Position numbers and translations under genes: made by a program
From: Megaustenia siamemsis
Lineage: Eukaryota > Mollusca > Gastropoda > Stylommatophora > Ariophantidae
Direction of reading: 5' to 3'
DNA length: 64,000 nucleotides
Assembly (NCBI GenBank): GCA_032433765.1
Contig: JAVIAB010000101.1
Span: 65,257,640 to 65,321,639 of the forward strand
Shown here: positions 22,359-33,520 of the stretch, piece after piece
Position numbering within the stretch: position 1 is the first letter of the stretch
Layout of the letters: each line of letters begins with the position of its first letter
The notes under the pieces: model-generated
Databases searched by the model: none
What the model saw: the letters and a program-made list of their open reading frames with translations, nothing else
What the model was told of the DNA's origin: nothing

Positions 22359-23181
22359 CCGATTACTAAAATAAATATCTAAGTGTGAATGGTATAAACG
22401 CACAACACTAATGAACAATCTGGTTTTATGAGCCATATAATCAAGAGATAAATACTGTTTATGAACAGATATAAACAAAGCAGTCACTTAAAATAAATAT
22501 CTAAATCGAATATTAACGCAAGAAGCTACGTGTAAAGTGGTAAGTTTAGACTTAAAAGTCGATATAAGTAAGTTTAATGTCCAAGTCCAATCATGTATAA
22601 TACCCAAAGAGAGTAAATTCAATTTAAGCATGCAGGGTTACAGAGTGTGGACTTGCGCTTCTTTGCTCTTTTTATTTTTACCTTATCTTAACTCAGTCAG
22701 CTAGGGTTTACAGCTGAGTCGGCTTGAAAGCGTCAAGCTATGTTAAAAACGTATGTTCACGTGATAAAATATTCATTGATACCACCACTATATCTTTGCT
22801 ATTTTCCTTGCTTCGATTCCACGGTCAGTACTTCCTGAAGAACAAAGTGATTATCATGCAGGCAACTGTTAGCTGGTCTCTATAAATCGCTTTATTAATT
22901 GATTTCCATTGTACTCAACAGTTAATACATTGTGTCATAATATATTTGCTATAATATTTTTTTTCTATGATAAAAACCATCAAAGTGCATTGACTGATAT
23001 TGTTACATTTGTAGCGTCTCATCCAGATAATGACTTATTTATCCACAATTGAATGTGTCGATAATTTAAATAAGCACGTATATTTACGATATGTGCACGC
23101 CAGTTTGCATAACGGGTCTCGTTGTATTGTTATTATATATCATTAGAATTATAAGAGTAATTCTACTTTTTTTTGTTAAAT
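22359..23181. other. AT-rich, no gene seen
   Basis: No repeat family or coding region recognised between the tetranucleotide block and RTE-A copy 3. Confidence 0.5.
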
Positions 23182-23194
23182 ACTTAGGTAAGAT

Positions 23195-24259
23195 CATCAT
23201 CATCATTGAGTGCCGTCTCCGCAACGAAGGTTGGCTACCATGGAGCGCCATTCTGCTCTATCTCTTGCTTTGATTGTGCAGGTTGTCATCGGTTGATTTG
23301 TCCATCTTTTGATGTTACTCGTCCATGTTAATCTTGGTCTGTCTCTGCCTCTTTTACCTTGTATTTTCCCCTCCAGGATTACTTTCAGTAGGCTGTTGTG
23401 TCTTTTAACATGGCCTAAGAATCGCATTTGTCTTGTTCTAATTGTGTTCAGAAGTTCTCTTTTCATTTTTAGTTGTTTTAAGACTTTATCGTTTGTTTTC
23501 TTTTCCTTCCATCCAATTCTACCTATTCTTCTATATATCCACATTTCAAAGGCTTCAATTGTCTGTTCTGTTTTCTTGTCTAATATCCATGTTTCAGCAC
23601 CATATAGGAATATTGAGAAGATGTAACGTTTTGCTATTTTTAGTTTTAGCTCTGGTGTTATTTGTTTTGATGTTAGTATGTCCTTCATGACATTAAAATT
23701 ACTTTTTGCCATTCCTATTCTTTTGTTTATTTCAGTTGTACATTTTCCATCACTGGTTATAGTATGTCCAAGGTAGTTATAGTTCTGAACTGTCTCAAGG
23801 TCTATTCCTTCAATTTTGATATCCACTTGTGGGTTTTGAGTATTTTCTTTGTTTATGATCATAGTTTTAGTCTTTTTGATATTCATATCTAGTCCATATT
23901 TTTTGCTTGTCGTGTTTATTTCATTAAGTAATTGTTGTAGGTCTTTAGGATTTTCTGCTAGTAGTACAGTATCGTCAGCATATCTTAGGTTATTGATTAT
24001 CTTTCCATTAATTTGTAGGCCTGGCATCTCTATGATGTTTTAAAAGATTTGCTCAGTGTATAGATTGAACAAGCTTGGTGATAGGATGCATCCTTGTCTT
24101 ACTCCTCTTTTTATATCAATGGGTGTAGAGAACTCTTTGTTATATTTTATTATTGCTGTTTGCTCCCAGTATAGATTGCATATTAGTCGTATATCCATGT
24201 CATCTAGATGTATCTCTTTTAGGCATTCTATAAGTTGTTTGTGGTGTACTCTATCAAAA
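23195..24259 (-). mobile_element. RTE-A copy 3, 5'-truncated, with 13-bp TSD
   Basis: The insertion is flanked by ACTTAGGTAAGAT at 23182-23194 and 24260-24272. The 3' end is a (CAT)n run at 23195-23205. The 5' end stops within reverse transcriptase (KLIECLK region). This is the clearest example in the window of target-primed insertion with a long TSD, and it defines the RTE-A 3' end. Confidence 0.93.
23203..24027 (-). pseudogene. RTE-A reverse transcriptase C-terminal half, open frame
   Basis: A 274-codon open frame, the best-preserved LINE frame in the window. It shows the catalytic box YADDTVLLAENP, the following KYGLDMNIKKTKTMII, the LETVQNYNYLGHTITSDGKC strand and the C-terminal GAETWILDKK. 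It ends with WTNQPMTTCTIKARDRAEWR and NLRCGDGTQ. Reverse transcriptase copies element RNA at nicked DNA. This copy lacks endonuclease and the fingers because of 5' truncation, and the frame is lost above 24027, so it cannot act alone. Confidence 0.9.
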
Positions 24260-24560
24260 ACTTAGGTAAGATACACATTCTAATTATTGAAACATAGAAA
24301 CATTTTTTTAAAAAAAAAACGTAATTTTTGAGCTCATCTATTTTTGTGAAACATTGCTGTCTGTGACGAGTCATTGTGTTATGAAACATGACGTACTTCT
24401 ACATATACTAGTCGCCTCCCTTTTTAGAGTTACTACTTCATTTTTACGGTGAGTAAAACAACATAGAAATCAATCATTTAGATGTTGCCACATCGTGATT
24501 ACGTTTGTGTCCGTTGCAAATGTGTGTAATGTTGTGTTTTATTATACAAAGACGGCTGTT

Positions 24561-24914
24561 ATGTGGATATATAGAAGAATAGGTAGAATTGGATGGAAGG
24601 AAAAGAAAACAAACGATGAAGTCTTAAAACAACTAAAATTGAAAAGAAAACTACTAAACACAATTCAAACAAGACAAATACGATTTTTAGGCCATGCTAA
24701 AAGACACAACAGCCAACTAAAAGCATCCTTGGGAGGAAAATACGAGGTAAAAGTGGCAGAGGCTGACCAAGTCTAACATGGACAAGTAACATCAAAAGAT
24801 GGACAAATAAGCCTATGACAAGCTGCACCATCAAAGCAAGAGACAAAGCAGAATGGCGCTCCATGGTAGCCAACCTTCGTTGCGGAGATGGCACTCGATG
24901 ATGATGATGATGAT
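24561..24914 (+). pseudogene. RTE-A copy 4, extreme 3' fragment with 7-bp TSD
   Basis: Starts inside the C-terminal motif (MWIYRRIGRIGWKEKK) and ends with NLRCGDGTR and (GAT)n. GGCTGTT at 24554-24560 and 24915-24921 may be the target duplication. One frameshift occurs near 24770. Confidence 0.85.
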
Positions 24915-24921
24915 GGCTGTT

Positions 24922-25288
24922 GTAATCGTTAACTGTGTGATCACACATTGTATATCTGAAGCGTTTTTTTGTAATGAAACAAATCTGCAATCTTTTGGTC
25001 GTGAAAAAGCGTTTAAATTATCGCTAGTGGTCGACATTTCCGGAAGTGACGACAAGTACACGTTTTAGGTAAGCCAGTGATTATGGGATTTAAAGAATGT
25101 GCATTTGTTGACAATGACCGCCGAACGAACAGTGCTATCATCGTGATTATCCTGCTCAATTTGGTGGGCAAGATGTTGGACTAGATAATTGTCAGGAGAA
25201 TATGTAGCCTACCAGCTGGAGATGCTCTTCTTCTGTCTACTCTGTGAGAGTGATGTCCACACTGAGAGACTTGGATAAATTATCATAT
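24922..25288. other. No gene seen
   Basis: Unassigned sequence between RTE-A copy 4 and the 31-bp minisatellite. Confidence 0.5.
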
Positions 25289-25289
25289 C

Positions 25290-26095
25290 AATGTCCATTA
25301 AGAGTATGAAAGCTCGTACCAATGTCCAGTGTGTGTATGAGAGCTCGTAGCAATGTCTAATTTGTGTATGATAGCTCGTAGCATTGTCCAGTGTGTGTAC
25401 GGGAGCTGGTATCTACGTATATTAAGTATGTTTATAATAGCTGGTAGCAATGTCCAGTTTGTTTATGAGAGCTGTTATAAATGTCCAGTTTGTGTATGAA
25501 AGCTGGTATCTATGTATAAGAGCTGGTAGCTATGTCCATTAATGTATATGGGATCTGTTATCTATGTTCATTATGTGTATGAGAGCTGATATATATGTCC
25601 AGTCTGCGTATGGGAGATGGTATATAATTCCAGTATGTGTATTAGTCCAGGTATCATTGTACAGTATGTGTATGAGAGATGGTATATATGTCAAGTATGT
25701 GTATGAGAGTTGGTATCTGTGTCCAGTATGTGTATGGAGCTGGCATCTATGTCCAGTATGTTTATGAGAGCTGGTATCTATGTCCACTATGTGTATGGGT
25801 GCTGGTATATATTTCCAGTATGCGTATAAAAGCTGGTATATATGTCCAGTAAGTGTACGGAAGCTTGTATCTATGTCCAGTATGTGTCTGAGAGTTTATA
25901 TGTTTCCAGTATGTGTATGAGAGCTGGTATCTGTTTCAAGTATGTGTATAAGAGCTGGTATCTATGTCCAGTATATGCATGACAGGTGGTATCTTTGGTA
26001 TGTGTGCGACATGTGGTATCTTTGTCCAGTATGTATACAACAGGTGGTATCTTTGTCCAGTATGTGTACATGAGAGTTTATTCAGGCATTGGGAT
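25290..26095. repeat. 31-bp minisatellite, about 25 degenerate copies
   Basis: Units of about 31 bp with the core GTATGAGAGCTGGTATCTAT and GTCCAGTATGT. Units vary by substitutions and small indels. The length is not a multiple of three, and open frames here on either strand are artefacts. Confidence 0.93.
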
Positions 26096-26399
26096 CTGTG
26101 CTACTGTAAGTGATCTCAAACATTCCAACAAGGATGGAGCAGGACCTTTTGTGATGATGCTATTTTGGTGGTGAATCACCACGACCGAAGCTGAGAGTGT
26201 GTTGCAGTCTAACTTCAGACTCAGCTTCATTATCCACGCAGGTGGTTCTGATGAGCAAGATCACTTGCGAACCCTACGATGTAAGCCGTGAAATGGTTCT
26301 CATTAAGTAACTTATAGGCATATAATTGAAACATTCGAGTTTCTGTTCAGAGGTTATAGATAGAACTGCAATGGGATATCCGGGATTGTTGTTTAGTCG

Positions 26400-26890
26400 A
26401 TGTCATTCATCGTAGCTTGTTGACTCAACTGAACGACTAAGTCCATGCAGTCTTTGGTAGTCTGTATCAATGGAGTTGCAATAGAGACATTGAAAACAAT
26501 GCCTGACTACCACTGCACTGGCCTCCTTGTTTGACATTTGGAGAAATTGCATATGTTTTTTCTTATAATTCGGCGTGTGTTATCTTTTTCTATGAATCTG
26601 TCTGCTTCTTGATTGAGTTTGAACTTTAGCCTGTGTTTCTAAAAATTGCAGTCTGCAGCGCTAGGCTTTCTTCCAAGGCTGCAGGTTTATGTTCAGAGTC
26701 TTCATGTCACGTTTACACAAGTCTATAAATAGAAGTTTTTGGCGCCCGCTAGCTCTTGTGTCATCTGCTAGTTGTCAATAGATATTATATTTCGGTATAC
26801 GGCCATCTTTCATACGGTGGATGTGACTAAACCAGCGTAATCTATGTTGTTTGAGTTGTGTGCAGATGTTCATGAGACCTTTTATAAAAG
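26400..26890 (-). pseudogene. LINE-D C-terminal end
   Basis: Minus-strand frames read KQHRLRWFSHIHRMKDGRIP, then LCKRDMKTLNINLQPWKKA and a decayed zinc-finger tail (CFQCLYCN, then HGL). This is the conserved ending of a LINE family widespread in invertebrates (LRWLGHV.RM.DGRIPK, CKRD.KAL). Orientation and family match the pieces at 28325-29135 and 29692-30430, so it is probably the 3' end of the same copy, separated by later insertions. Confidence 0.75.
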
Positions 26891-27149
26891 TATTATGTAT
26901 ATAAATGTTACCTGTTGTATATACATTTTATATATAGTTTATACACATTTAATCGATTTTAAAAAAGTTACCTTTCCTACATTTCTCCAACCCTGGGGTC
27001 TGCCTGATTTATCGGACCAGAAAGTTAAAGGACCGATTTGTAATGCAGTCGCTGAGAGATGTTCGGGTCTGATCTTTTATGTCATCCCCGATAGAAAAAT
27101 AAAAGCATTTGACCCCTCCGGGAAAATAACCGACACTCTCCAAAAAGTA

Positions 27150-27700
27150 AATAAGGATAACATAATGAGTAAAACAGAAGAGAAAAGTGAAGTCTTTGAA
27201 ATGTGGATTTATTGAAAAAAATAGGGCACTGGATGAAAAGAAAAGACCTCGAACGATGAAGTCTTAAAACAAATATAAATAAAAAGTCAACTACTAAACA
27301 CAATTCAAACAAGATAAATGAGGAGTTTGCGGCATGATAAAAAACACATCAACCTACTAAATGTAATCTTCTTCTCCTTTCTTCTTCTTCTTTCCTTCCT
27401 CATGTACCTATCAGCGTCGAGGGAAGATATAATTTTCAGTAGGACAAAGCAGGTCGGTAAGGGATAAACGTTTGATGCTCAGAGAAATCATAGAAGATGG
27501 AGATAGAAATATATCAACTAGCCTCCATCAATATATGCGGAATAAAAAATTGTAATCTTGCAAGGTAAATACAAGGTAAAGGAGGCAGACCAAAAATAAC
27601 ATGGACGAGTAGCATAAACAATGGACAACCTTCACTATCATGGCACGAGACAGAGCGGAATGTCACTCAATGTAGCCAACCTTCGATGAGGAGACACAAA
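27150..27700 (+). pseudogene. RTE-A copy 5, 3' fragment, interrupted
   Basis: Degenerate C-terminal RTE-A sequence: FEMWIY at about 27196, then KRKDLERSSLKTN-like sequence to 27370. It resumes at 27551 (CTTGCAAGGTAAATACAAGG) and runs to the terminal CGATGAGGAGAC near 27695. A 180-bp insert at 27371-27550 separates the halves. Confidence 0.75.
27371..27550 (-). mobile_element. Short RTE-C derivative with inverted 5' part, 9-bp TSD
   Basis: Flanked by TGTAATCTT at 27362-27370 and 27551-27559. The left part is the RTE-C 3' signature in minus orientation (CTTC-rich tail, CAGCGTCGAGGGAAGATAT). The right part is the RTE-C 5' leader and first endonuclease residues in plus orientation (GGTAAGGGATAAACG, then ASINICGIKN). 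One TSD pair around two oppositely oriented parts fits a 5'-inversion event of the twin-priming kind. Confidence 0.65.
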
Positions 27701-27776
27701 AATGATGAATTATACCCTTTATGTTTTTTAGCTAATACATGTGTTTGATAGCCTCATAAAGGTAAGTATTACGAAA

Positions 27777-27882
27777 CAGTAGCAGTAGTAGCAGTAGTAG
27801 CAGTATTAGTTGCATTAGCAGTATTAGTAGTAGTAGTAGTAGTAGTGGTAGTAGTAGTAGTGATAGTAATAGTAGTAGATTC
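27777..27882. repeat. (TAG)n/(AGC)n trinucleotide repeat
   Basis: About 105 bp of AGT/AGC trinucleotides with scattered substitutions. Confidence 0.95.
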
Positions 27883-27934
27883 CGTCAGCCATGCATGAAT
27901 ATGGATTTTTAGTCGACTATGCATTTCTCACGGA

Positions 27935-28322
27935 CAGTAGACAAACAAAGGAAAAGACAATTAGAGGCCACAGAGATGGAATTTCTCAGAAGCATTTTGA
28001 AAGTTCCCTGGACAGCTAAAAAGACCAATGAGGAAGTTCTCAACGAGGCTAACACAAAAACTCAAAAAGGGAGCTCTTAAAAAACATCAGAAAGAAGCAA
28101 TCAACATTTTTCGGGCACATCATGAGAAGAGGGAATTTGGAATACTTGGTTACAACTGGCAAAATAAAAGGAAAGAGAGATCGCGGACGACAAAGAAACA
28201 AAAAATACTGGATAGCTTGGTGTCATGGTATGGAAAACAGTCAACAACAGAACTGATACGATGCACTGTAGATAGAAGATTGTGGAGGGACATGATCACC
28301 TACGCCAACCTGTATGGTACCT
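27935..28322 (+). pseudogene. RTE-B copy 1, 3' fragment
   Basis: C-terminal part of another RTE-type LINE. Motifs in shifted frames: TVDKQ, then KVPWTAKKTNEEVL, a tail like FRAHHEKREFGILGYNW, then QSTTELIRCTVDRRLWRDMI and TYANLYGT at the end. Compared with other B copies there are at least two frameshifts. It lies between two LINE-D pieces and so probably inserted into LINE-D. Confidence 0.82.
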
Positions 28323-28324
28323 TG

Positions 28325-29135
28325 CTTTGCATAGGTTGCCTAAGATTCGCTGACATACATGAGGATACTAATTATGCAGGCATCGTAAACTGAGGCCTGT
28401 GTTTTAATTGTCATTTTGCTGTTTTGCCAGACACGCCTAGAAAGACAGGCGAAGGTGGTAGCAGCTTTAACAATGCGGGTCTCAATTTCTGTATCTAAAG
28501 ATAGTTTGTCCTTGATGATCGACCACATGTAGGTAAACTGCCGCACGACATCAAGTTTATAGTTTGTCGATAGAGATTGCAGGTGTTGCTTCGACGTTCT
28601 GACCGAGTATGTTAGTTTTCTGCAAACTTATTATGAAACCGAAGTCTCGACAGGCATGCGATGCACCATTCTTTAAGTTCTTCCTGACCTTGTGTGACAA
28701 GTGCAGCGTCGTGAGCAAATAACATGTCTCTAATAGAGATATTTCTGATTTTGGATCATGCCTTTAGTCTTGCCAGATTGAACAATCTAGTATGATCAAT
28801 CACATCTGGCGAGAAGATAGACACCTTCATTCGAATGTGAGAACTCATGTATTAATAGAACAGCGAATAAGAATCTAAAGAGCTGGAAAAATAAAGTATT
28901 CCTACTTGATACCGCTGAGTATGCTTAAGGGTTGGTATGTGCTGCCGTTGTATTGGATGGTGCCCTTCATATCCACATGAAACGATTGAACTAGTGTCAG
29001 CACAGTATGTCGGCAGCCTTTTTTGGAAAGTATTTAGAAAAGACCGTCCCTGCCTAACAAGGTCAAAAACCTTTGTAAGGTCTATAAAGGCGACGAAGGG
29101 AGGCTTTTTCTGCTCTCTAGATTTTTCTAGATTTG
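28325..29135 (-). pseudogene. LINE-D reverse transcriptase, C-terminal half
   Basis: From 29135 leftward, broken frames give KKPPFVAFIDLTKVFDLVRQ (start of the palm), a decayed GVKQGCVLAPTLF region, then ACRDFGFIISLQKTNILGQN. The frame 28340-28546 follows (MRQFTYMWSIIKDKLSLDTE, ISILMYVSES). These match the well-known LINE with LSLDTEI.TRI.KAAT and YGSESW. The right end joins LLQE at 29692 once the RTE-B insert is removed. Confidence 0.78.
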
Positions 29136-29690
29136 GAGATGCACCACAGAAATAAAAAAGCAGAATAGCTCAGGCCAAAATAGCATTTAAGAAAAAGAAA
29201 ACTATCTTATGCAACAAATTTATGTCAATAAAAATGAGAAAGAGAGTTATTCGGTGCTATGTAGAACCAATTCTGACCTATGGAAGGGAATCATGGACAG
29301 TAGACAAACAAATAAAAAGACTATTAGAGGCCACAGAGATGGGATCTCTCAGAAGAATGTTGAAAGTTCCCTGGAAAGCTAAAAAGACCAATGAGGAAGT
29401 TCTCAAAGAGGCTAACACAAAAAGGGATCTCTTAAAAAACATCAGATTGAAGCAATCAACATTTTTAGGGCACATCATGAAAAGAGGAAAGTTGGAATAC
29501 TTGGTTACAAATGGCAAAATAAAAGGAAACAGAGATCGCGGGCGACAAAGATAGAAAATACTGCATAGCTTGGTGTCATGGCATGGAAAACAGTCAACAA
29601 CAGAACTGATACGATGCACTGTAGATAGAAGTTTGTGGAGGGACATGATCACCTACACCAACCGGTATGGCACACGATGGTGAAGATGTT
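29136..29690 (+). pseudogene. RTE-B copy 2, 5'-truncated, inserted in LINE-D
   Basis: Starts at GGAGATGCACCACAGAA, which in copy 62300 encodes the SDGRCTTE segment. The open frame 29222-29554 gives VIRCYVEPILTYGRESWTVD, LKVPWKAKKTNEEVLKEANT and FLGHIMKRGKLEYLVTNGKI. After a frameshift the end is STTELIRCTVDRSLWRDMIT and TNRYGT, followed by a short GATGAAGATG tail. A short TTTCT is shared at both edges as a possible TSD. Confidence 0.83.
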
Positions 29691-29691
29691 T

Positions 29692-30430
29692 CTTGTAGCA
29701 AACGTAAAGAGAAAGTCATGTCTGCAGTTGGTCTTGCGGATTTAAAGCCGCATTGCGGTTCATGATATACGCGTTCTGCGAGTTTTTGTAGCCTTCCTAA
29801 AGATAGCTCTGGTGAAGGTCTTGCCGATGATGCTGAGTAAGGGGATGCCTCTGTAGTTGTTGCAATCGATGTATCTACTTTATTTTTGTAAAGAGTTACA
29901 ATTACGGAGTCTCTCATATCTTGAGGAATGGTTTTCTCTTTCCAGCATTGATTTAGTACTTCAAGCAGGGGATGTAAGAGAGCACTTTTGCCTAATTTGG
30001 TCAAATCGGGAGGGATCCCATCTTGTCCTGGTGCCTTGCCGGTGGCCAAGCTATATATGGCCTTGCTAACCTTGCCGGTGGCCAAGCAATCTATGGCCTT
30101 GCTAAGTTCCTCTACAATTGGTTCAATGTCTAACTCTTCTATAGGTTGGTGACATTGGATGGCGTCATGGGCGTTTGGTGTAAAAGTGTTTTCGATTGAA
30201 TAAAGTGAAGAATAATGTTCCACCCATCTTTCCATCTGTTCACCTCTATCTGTTATTTTCTCCCCACTGAATGTCTTTAGTTGAGATATAGTGTGTTTTG
30301 TTGGTCCGAAGGATTTATTTATGCCATCATACATTACATTTAGGTTACCAGTTGGAGATGCAGTCTGGATGCTGTCGCTATGCTGGAGCCAGTACTCATT
30401 AGCACAGCGTCGAGCTGTTTGCTGCACTTC
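29692..30430 (-). pseudogene. LINE-D linker and reverse-transcriptase fingers
   Basis: The open frame from 30427 reads QQTARRCANEYWLQHSDSIQ, TDRGEQMERWVEHYSSLYS, GKAPGQDGIPPDLTKLGKSA, PQDMRDSVIVTLYKNK and QCGFKSARPTADMTFSLRLL. These are the connector and first reverse-transcriptase blocks of the LINE-D family. A 36-bp direct duplication at about 30028-30100 repeats the residues LATGK and AI.SLATGK in frame. Reading below 29692 enters the RTE-B insert and is not LINE-D. The 5' end coincides with a mariner relic near 30480. Confidence 0.85.
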
Positions 30431-30479
30431 GTTTCTGGCCCAGATTGTATAACATATAACAATCTTAATTAAAAAGTTA

Positions 30480-30875
30480 TCTACATCAACATTGCAGCGC
30501 TACAACAGTTCAGAAGAAATTGCGTTTCTTTGCAATCGGTGCTCATTCGTGAGATTTCGTGGAACCCATCATGTACAAACGTTAGAGAATCCGAGAGTTT
30601 ATTTTTTTTTAAATTGCATCTGCACTACCAGTGCAGATTGACAGCTCTAAGGCTAAGCAAAAATAATGCCTTCAGCGCATTTCAACATCATTTCAAGTTG
30701 CTAACATGTTCCTTTTCAACGGTTTTGTACAGTCGTATTAGTTGGCCGATTGTAGTGCATTTCGGTGCACACAATCGACAAATGCAATATTTAAAGGAGT
30801 AGATTTGCATGATTCTATGTTTATTTTTAGATGAGAAAACCGATGTGATGCATTACATTTGAAACGCCCCTTGTA
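30480..30875 (-). mobile_element. Mariner relic, 5' half
   Basis: Sequence similar to the 5' half of the mariner at 4703-6041, including the blocks CAACAGTTCAGAA, AGAATCCGAGAG and the region upstream of the start codon. It ends at 30875 with an inverted-repeat-like TACAAGGGGCGTTTC. The frame is destroyed and the other end is missing. Confidence 0.6.
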
Positions 30876-31054
30876 TGTGACCGTGAAGAAATGGAAGCTA
30901 TGATATACTAAATTGGCAAAGGGGATCAAACTTATAAATGTCACAAGAGTATGACAAAAAGAAATGGAATAACTGAACCATGGCATAACTAGTCCAAAAC
31001 ATTACATACACCTATATTTAAATTATATTACATATATTGTATTATATATTATAT

Positions 31055-31059
<5 letters not shown>

Positions 31060-31131
<72 letters not shown>
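31060..31131. repeat. (AT)n microsatellite
   Basis: About 70 bp of uninterrupted AT inside a longer AT-rich region. Confidence 0.97.
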
Positions 31132-31135
<4 letters not shown>

Positions 31136-32110
31136 GCGTATATACACATATATTTTATATTAGTTTAAAATTTAGTCAGCTATTTCCGTCAGCGAAAGGC
31201 ATGATAGTTATAAATCACTTAGTCACTTTCGCTTTATGTGATCTTCATATGTGAACCACAATAACATGGCGGTGGAATATCGCTTTTAGTTCATGTAATT
31301 CCGGTTAATAAGCCAGCAGCAATAACTACTGATGCATAGAAGCAATTATTTCTTCAGCAAAACGTTTAATCTCATCAAAATATAAATTCCTGTTTTTAGA
31401 CAATTATTATTCAAATTATATATTTTAGTTCAATATATTCTTATGATTTCAAGTGATAATAGGCCTGACCAAGTTATTCAGGCGCAGAACAGGTCCTTGT
31501 AGCACCAGTAAGCATGGCAGGACACAGTGACGTTGCAACATATGACCGCGAAGCAGCCAACCAAATTCCAAAATAAAAATACAGGACCGCATACAAATAC
31601 AGAACCGAAGCAATATAAAACTCTTAGAACACAAATGTGACCCACAGAAACAACCCTATATCAGGAACCTATGGGGAACCGGTGATGACCTGAAACACAT
31701 CGTCTTATTTGTGCCCCAGGCTGGTCTAAATGTCGAAATGCGTAAGAAATAGCTGATCGCTGAAGAAGGAGATATGGAAAATAGCATTAGAAAAATATAA
31801 TAAATGTTATCAACATTTCTTGGATAAGCTGAAACCAAGGTCTATACTCATGCACAAACTCGGCTTTACGAAACAGGTAAACACTTGGGAGCCTAAGTCT
31901 TATAAACATGGACGACAATTTTGAGATTCGTCTTGTTTACCGACCCAAGATTAACTACTCATTGTATAGGCTCGTCTAGCAATAACGACCAGTAGGCCAC
32001 CTAGCCACAACTTGTGGGAAAGACCCCCGTTCTCCACAACATGAGGGATTTATGGTAGATACCATTTTCAAGAAATGACATAACTAGTTGCTAAACACAG
32101 ACAAAAGGAA
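31132..32110. other. No gene seen; one block resembles 32890-33100
   Basis: No supported gene. A block at about 31470-31570 (GAACAGGT, CAGTGACGTTG, CAGCCAA.CAAA.TCCA) resembles another at about 32915-33010, suggesting an old dispersed repeat of unknown type. Confidence 0.35.
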
Positions 32111-32195
32111 CTGGGTGGTCTAAAGGATAGACGTCGGCCTATAGGGAAGAAGGTCCCGAGCTCGATCTCTACCACAGGCGGCAGAAATACTTAAA
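32111..32195 (+). mobile_element. tRNA-derived SINE-like unit, copy 1
   Basis: Reads like a tRNA 5' region with pol III promoter boxes: A-box-like TGGTCTAAAGGATAGACG and B-box-like GGTCCCGAGCTCGATCTC. It is homologous along its length to 59291-59375. The acceptor ends do not pair well, so it is not a functional tRNA gene. Confidence 0.55.
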
Positions 32196-32220
32196 AACAA
32201 ATCGAATACGTGTTTTATTC

Positions 32221-32520
32221 GTGGCTTTAAATTCCACTGGTGTCTGTGTTGTGACAGTCGATGTCATCTCGTGGCTTTAACTTCCACTGGTATATGTCTT
32301 GTGAGAGTCGATGCCATCTCGTGGCTTTACCTTCCACTGGTGTCTGGGTTGTGACCATCGATGCCATCTCGTGGCTTTAACTTCCACTGGTGTCTGTGTT
32401 GTGAGAGTTGATGCCATCTCGTGACTTTAACTTCCACTGGTGTCTGTGTTGTGAGAGTTGATGCCATCACGTGGCTTTACCTTACACTGGTGTCTGGGTT
32501 GTGAGGGTCGATACCCTCTC
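32221..32520. repeat. 50-bp minisatellite, 6 copies
   Basis: Exact 50-bp period with core GTGGCTTTAACTTCCACTGG and GATGCCATCTC. Six units with a few substitutions, starting directly downstream of the SINE-like unit. Confidence 0.96.
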
Positions 32521-33289
32521 AGAAAGCAGCGAGAAACAGGAAGTACACTCAACGCACGTTGAAAAACCCTTGGCAATTAAAAGCCAAAAGAGTAGACCCC
32601 AAAAAATGGCCGCTGTCCAGGCATAATTGGATAAGCATATGTATGCGTCTATACCGAAAATTGTTTAGTGCCGAACGATTAAGATAACTCGAGCGGCGCC
32701 AAAAAACAGCGGACACAACTCATCCACGCCCATTTAATGGATGGAAACTGCGAAAAGAGGAAGAAGCGGGACAGGAAAAAGAAAAAACCGAAAGTGAAAA
32801 AAGGTGGAAGAAAAAAGTATAGATTTTTGGGTCAACATACTGAGAGTTTTCTTCAAAATAAATCGGATAAACAAACTTATTAGACATGAGCAGACCTAGA
32901 TATTTAGACTCGGAACAGGTGATTGTGGCCTCAGTGCAGATCTACACACGATAGCAATCAGTGACGTTGTGTAACATGTGACTGAGGAACAGCCAAACAA
33001 ACTCCACAGCAAACACTACTAGACTGCATGGAAGAGACTGCAAGAGAACTACAAGAAATGGTTTCATCAACAGCGAATGCAACATGAATAGCGCTTCAAC
33101 TGTTTATGAGTTTCAGCTTATCGTCAACTACTGACTGTGCAATTATTCATTAAGTCTGATATTTGTGTTTCCACATTAAAATCACACTTTGCAGTCAATA
33201 GATAAGTTAACACATTTGCTTATTCTAATGTTACAACCAAGTAGTTTTTTCAAATTTTAGCTGAAACGTGGTCTCGTAATCTTTAAAAA
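32521..33289. other. No gene seen
   Basis: No gene recognised. Contains the second copy of the dispersed block described for 31132-32110. Confidence 0.4.
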
Positions 33290-33520
33290 TGTCAACTGTT
33301 TTGACATAGAAATGACATATAAGTCAACAGTTTTGGCATAGAAATGACACATTTGTCAACAGTTTTGGCATAGAAAGGACACATTTGTCAACAGTTTAGA
33401 CATAGAAATGACACATTTATCAACAGTTTTGGCATATAAATGATATATTTGTCAACAGTTTTGGCATAGAAATGACACATTTGTCAACAGTGTTGACATA
33501 GATATGACACATTTGTCAAG
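33290..33520. repeat. 32-bp minisatellite, about 7 copies
   Basis: Unit core GTCAACAGTTTTGGCATAGA and AATGACACATTT at a 32-bp period. Confidence 0.95.

Noticed and set aside
25539..26071. Tyr/His/Thr-rich open frames on both strands
   Set aside because: They fall wholly in the 31-bp minisatellite.
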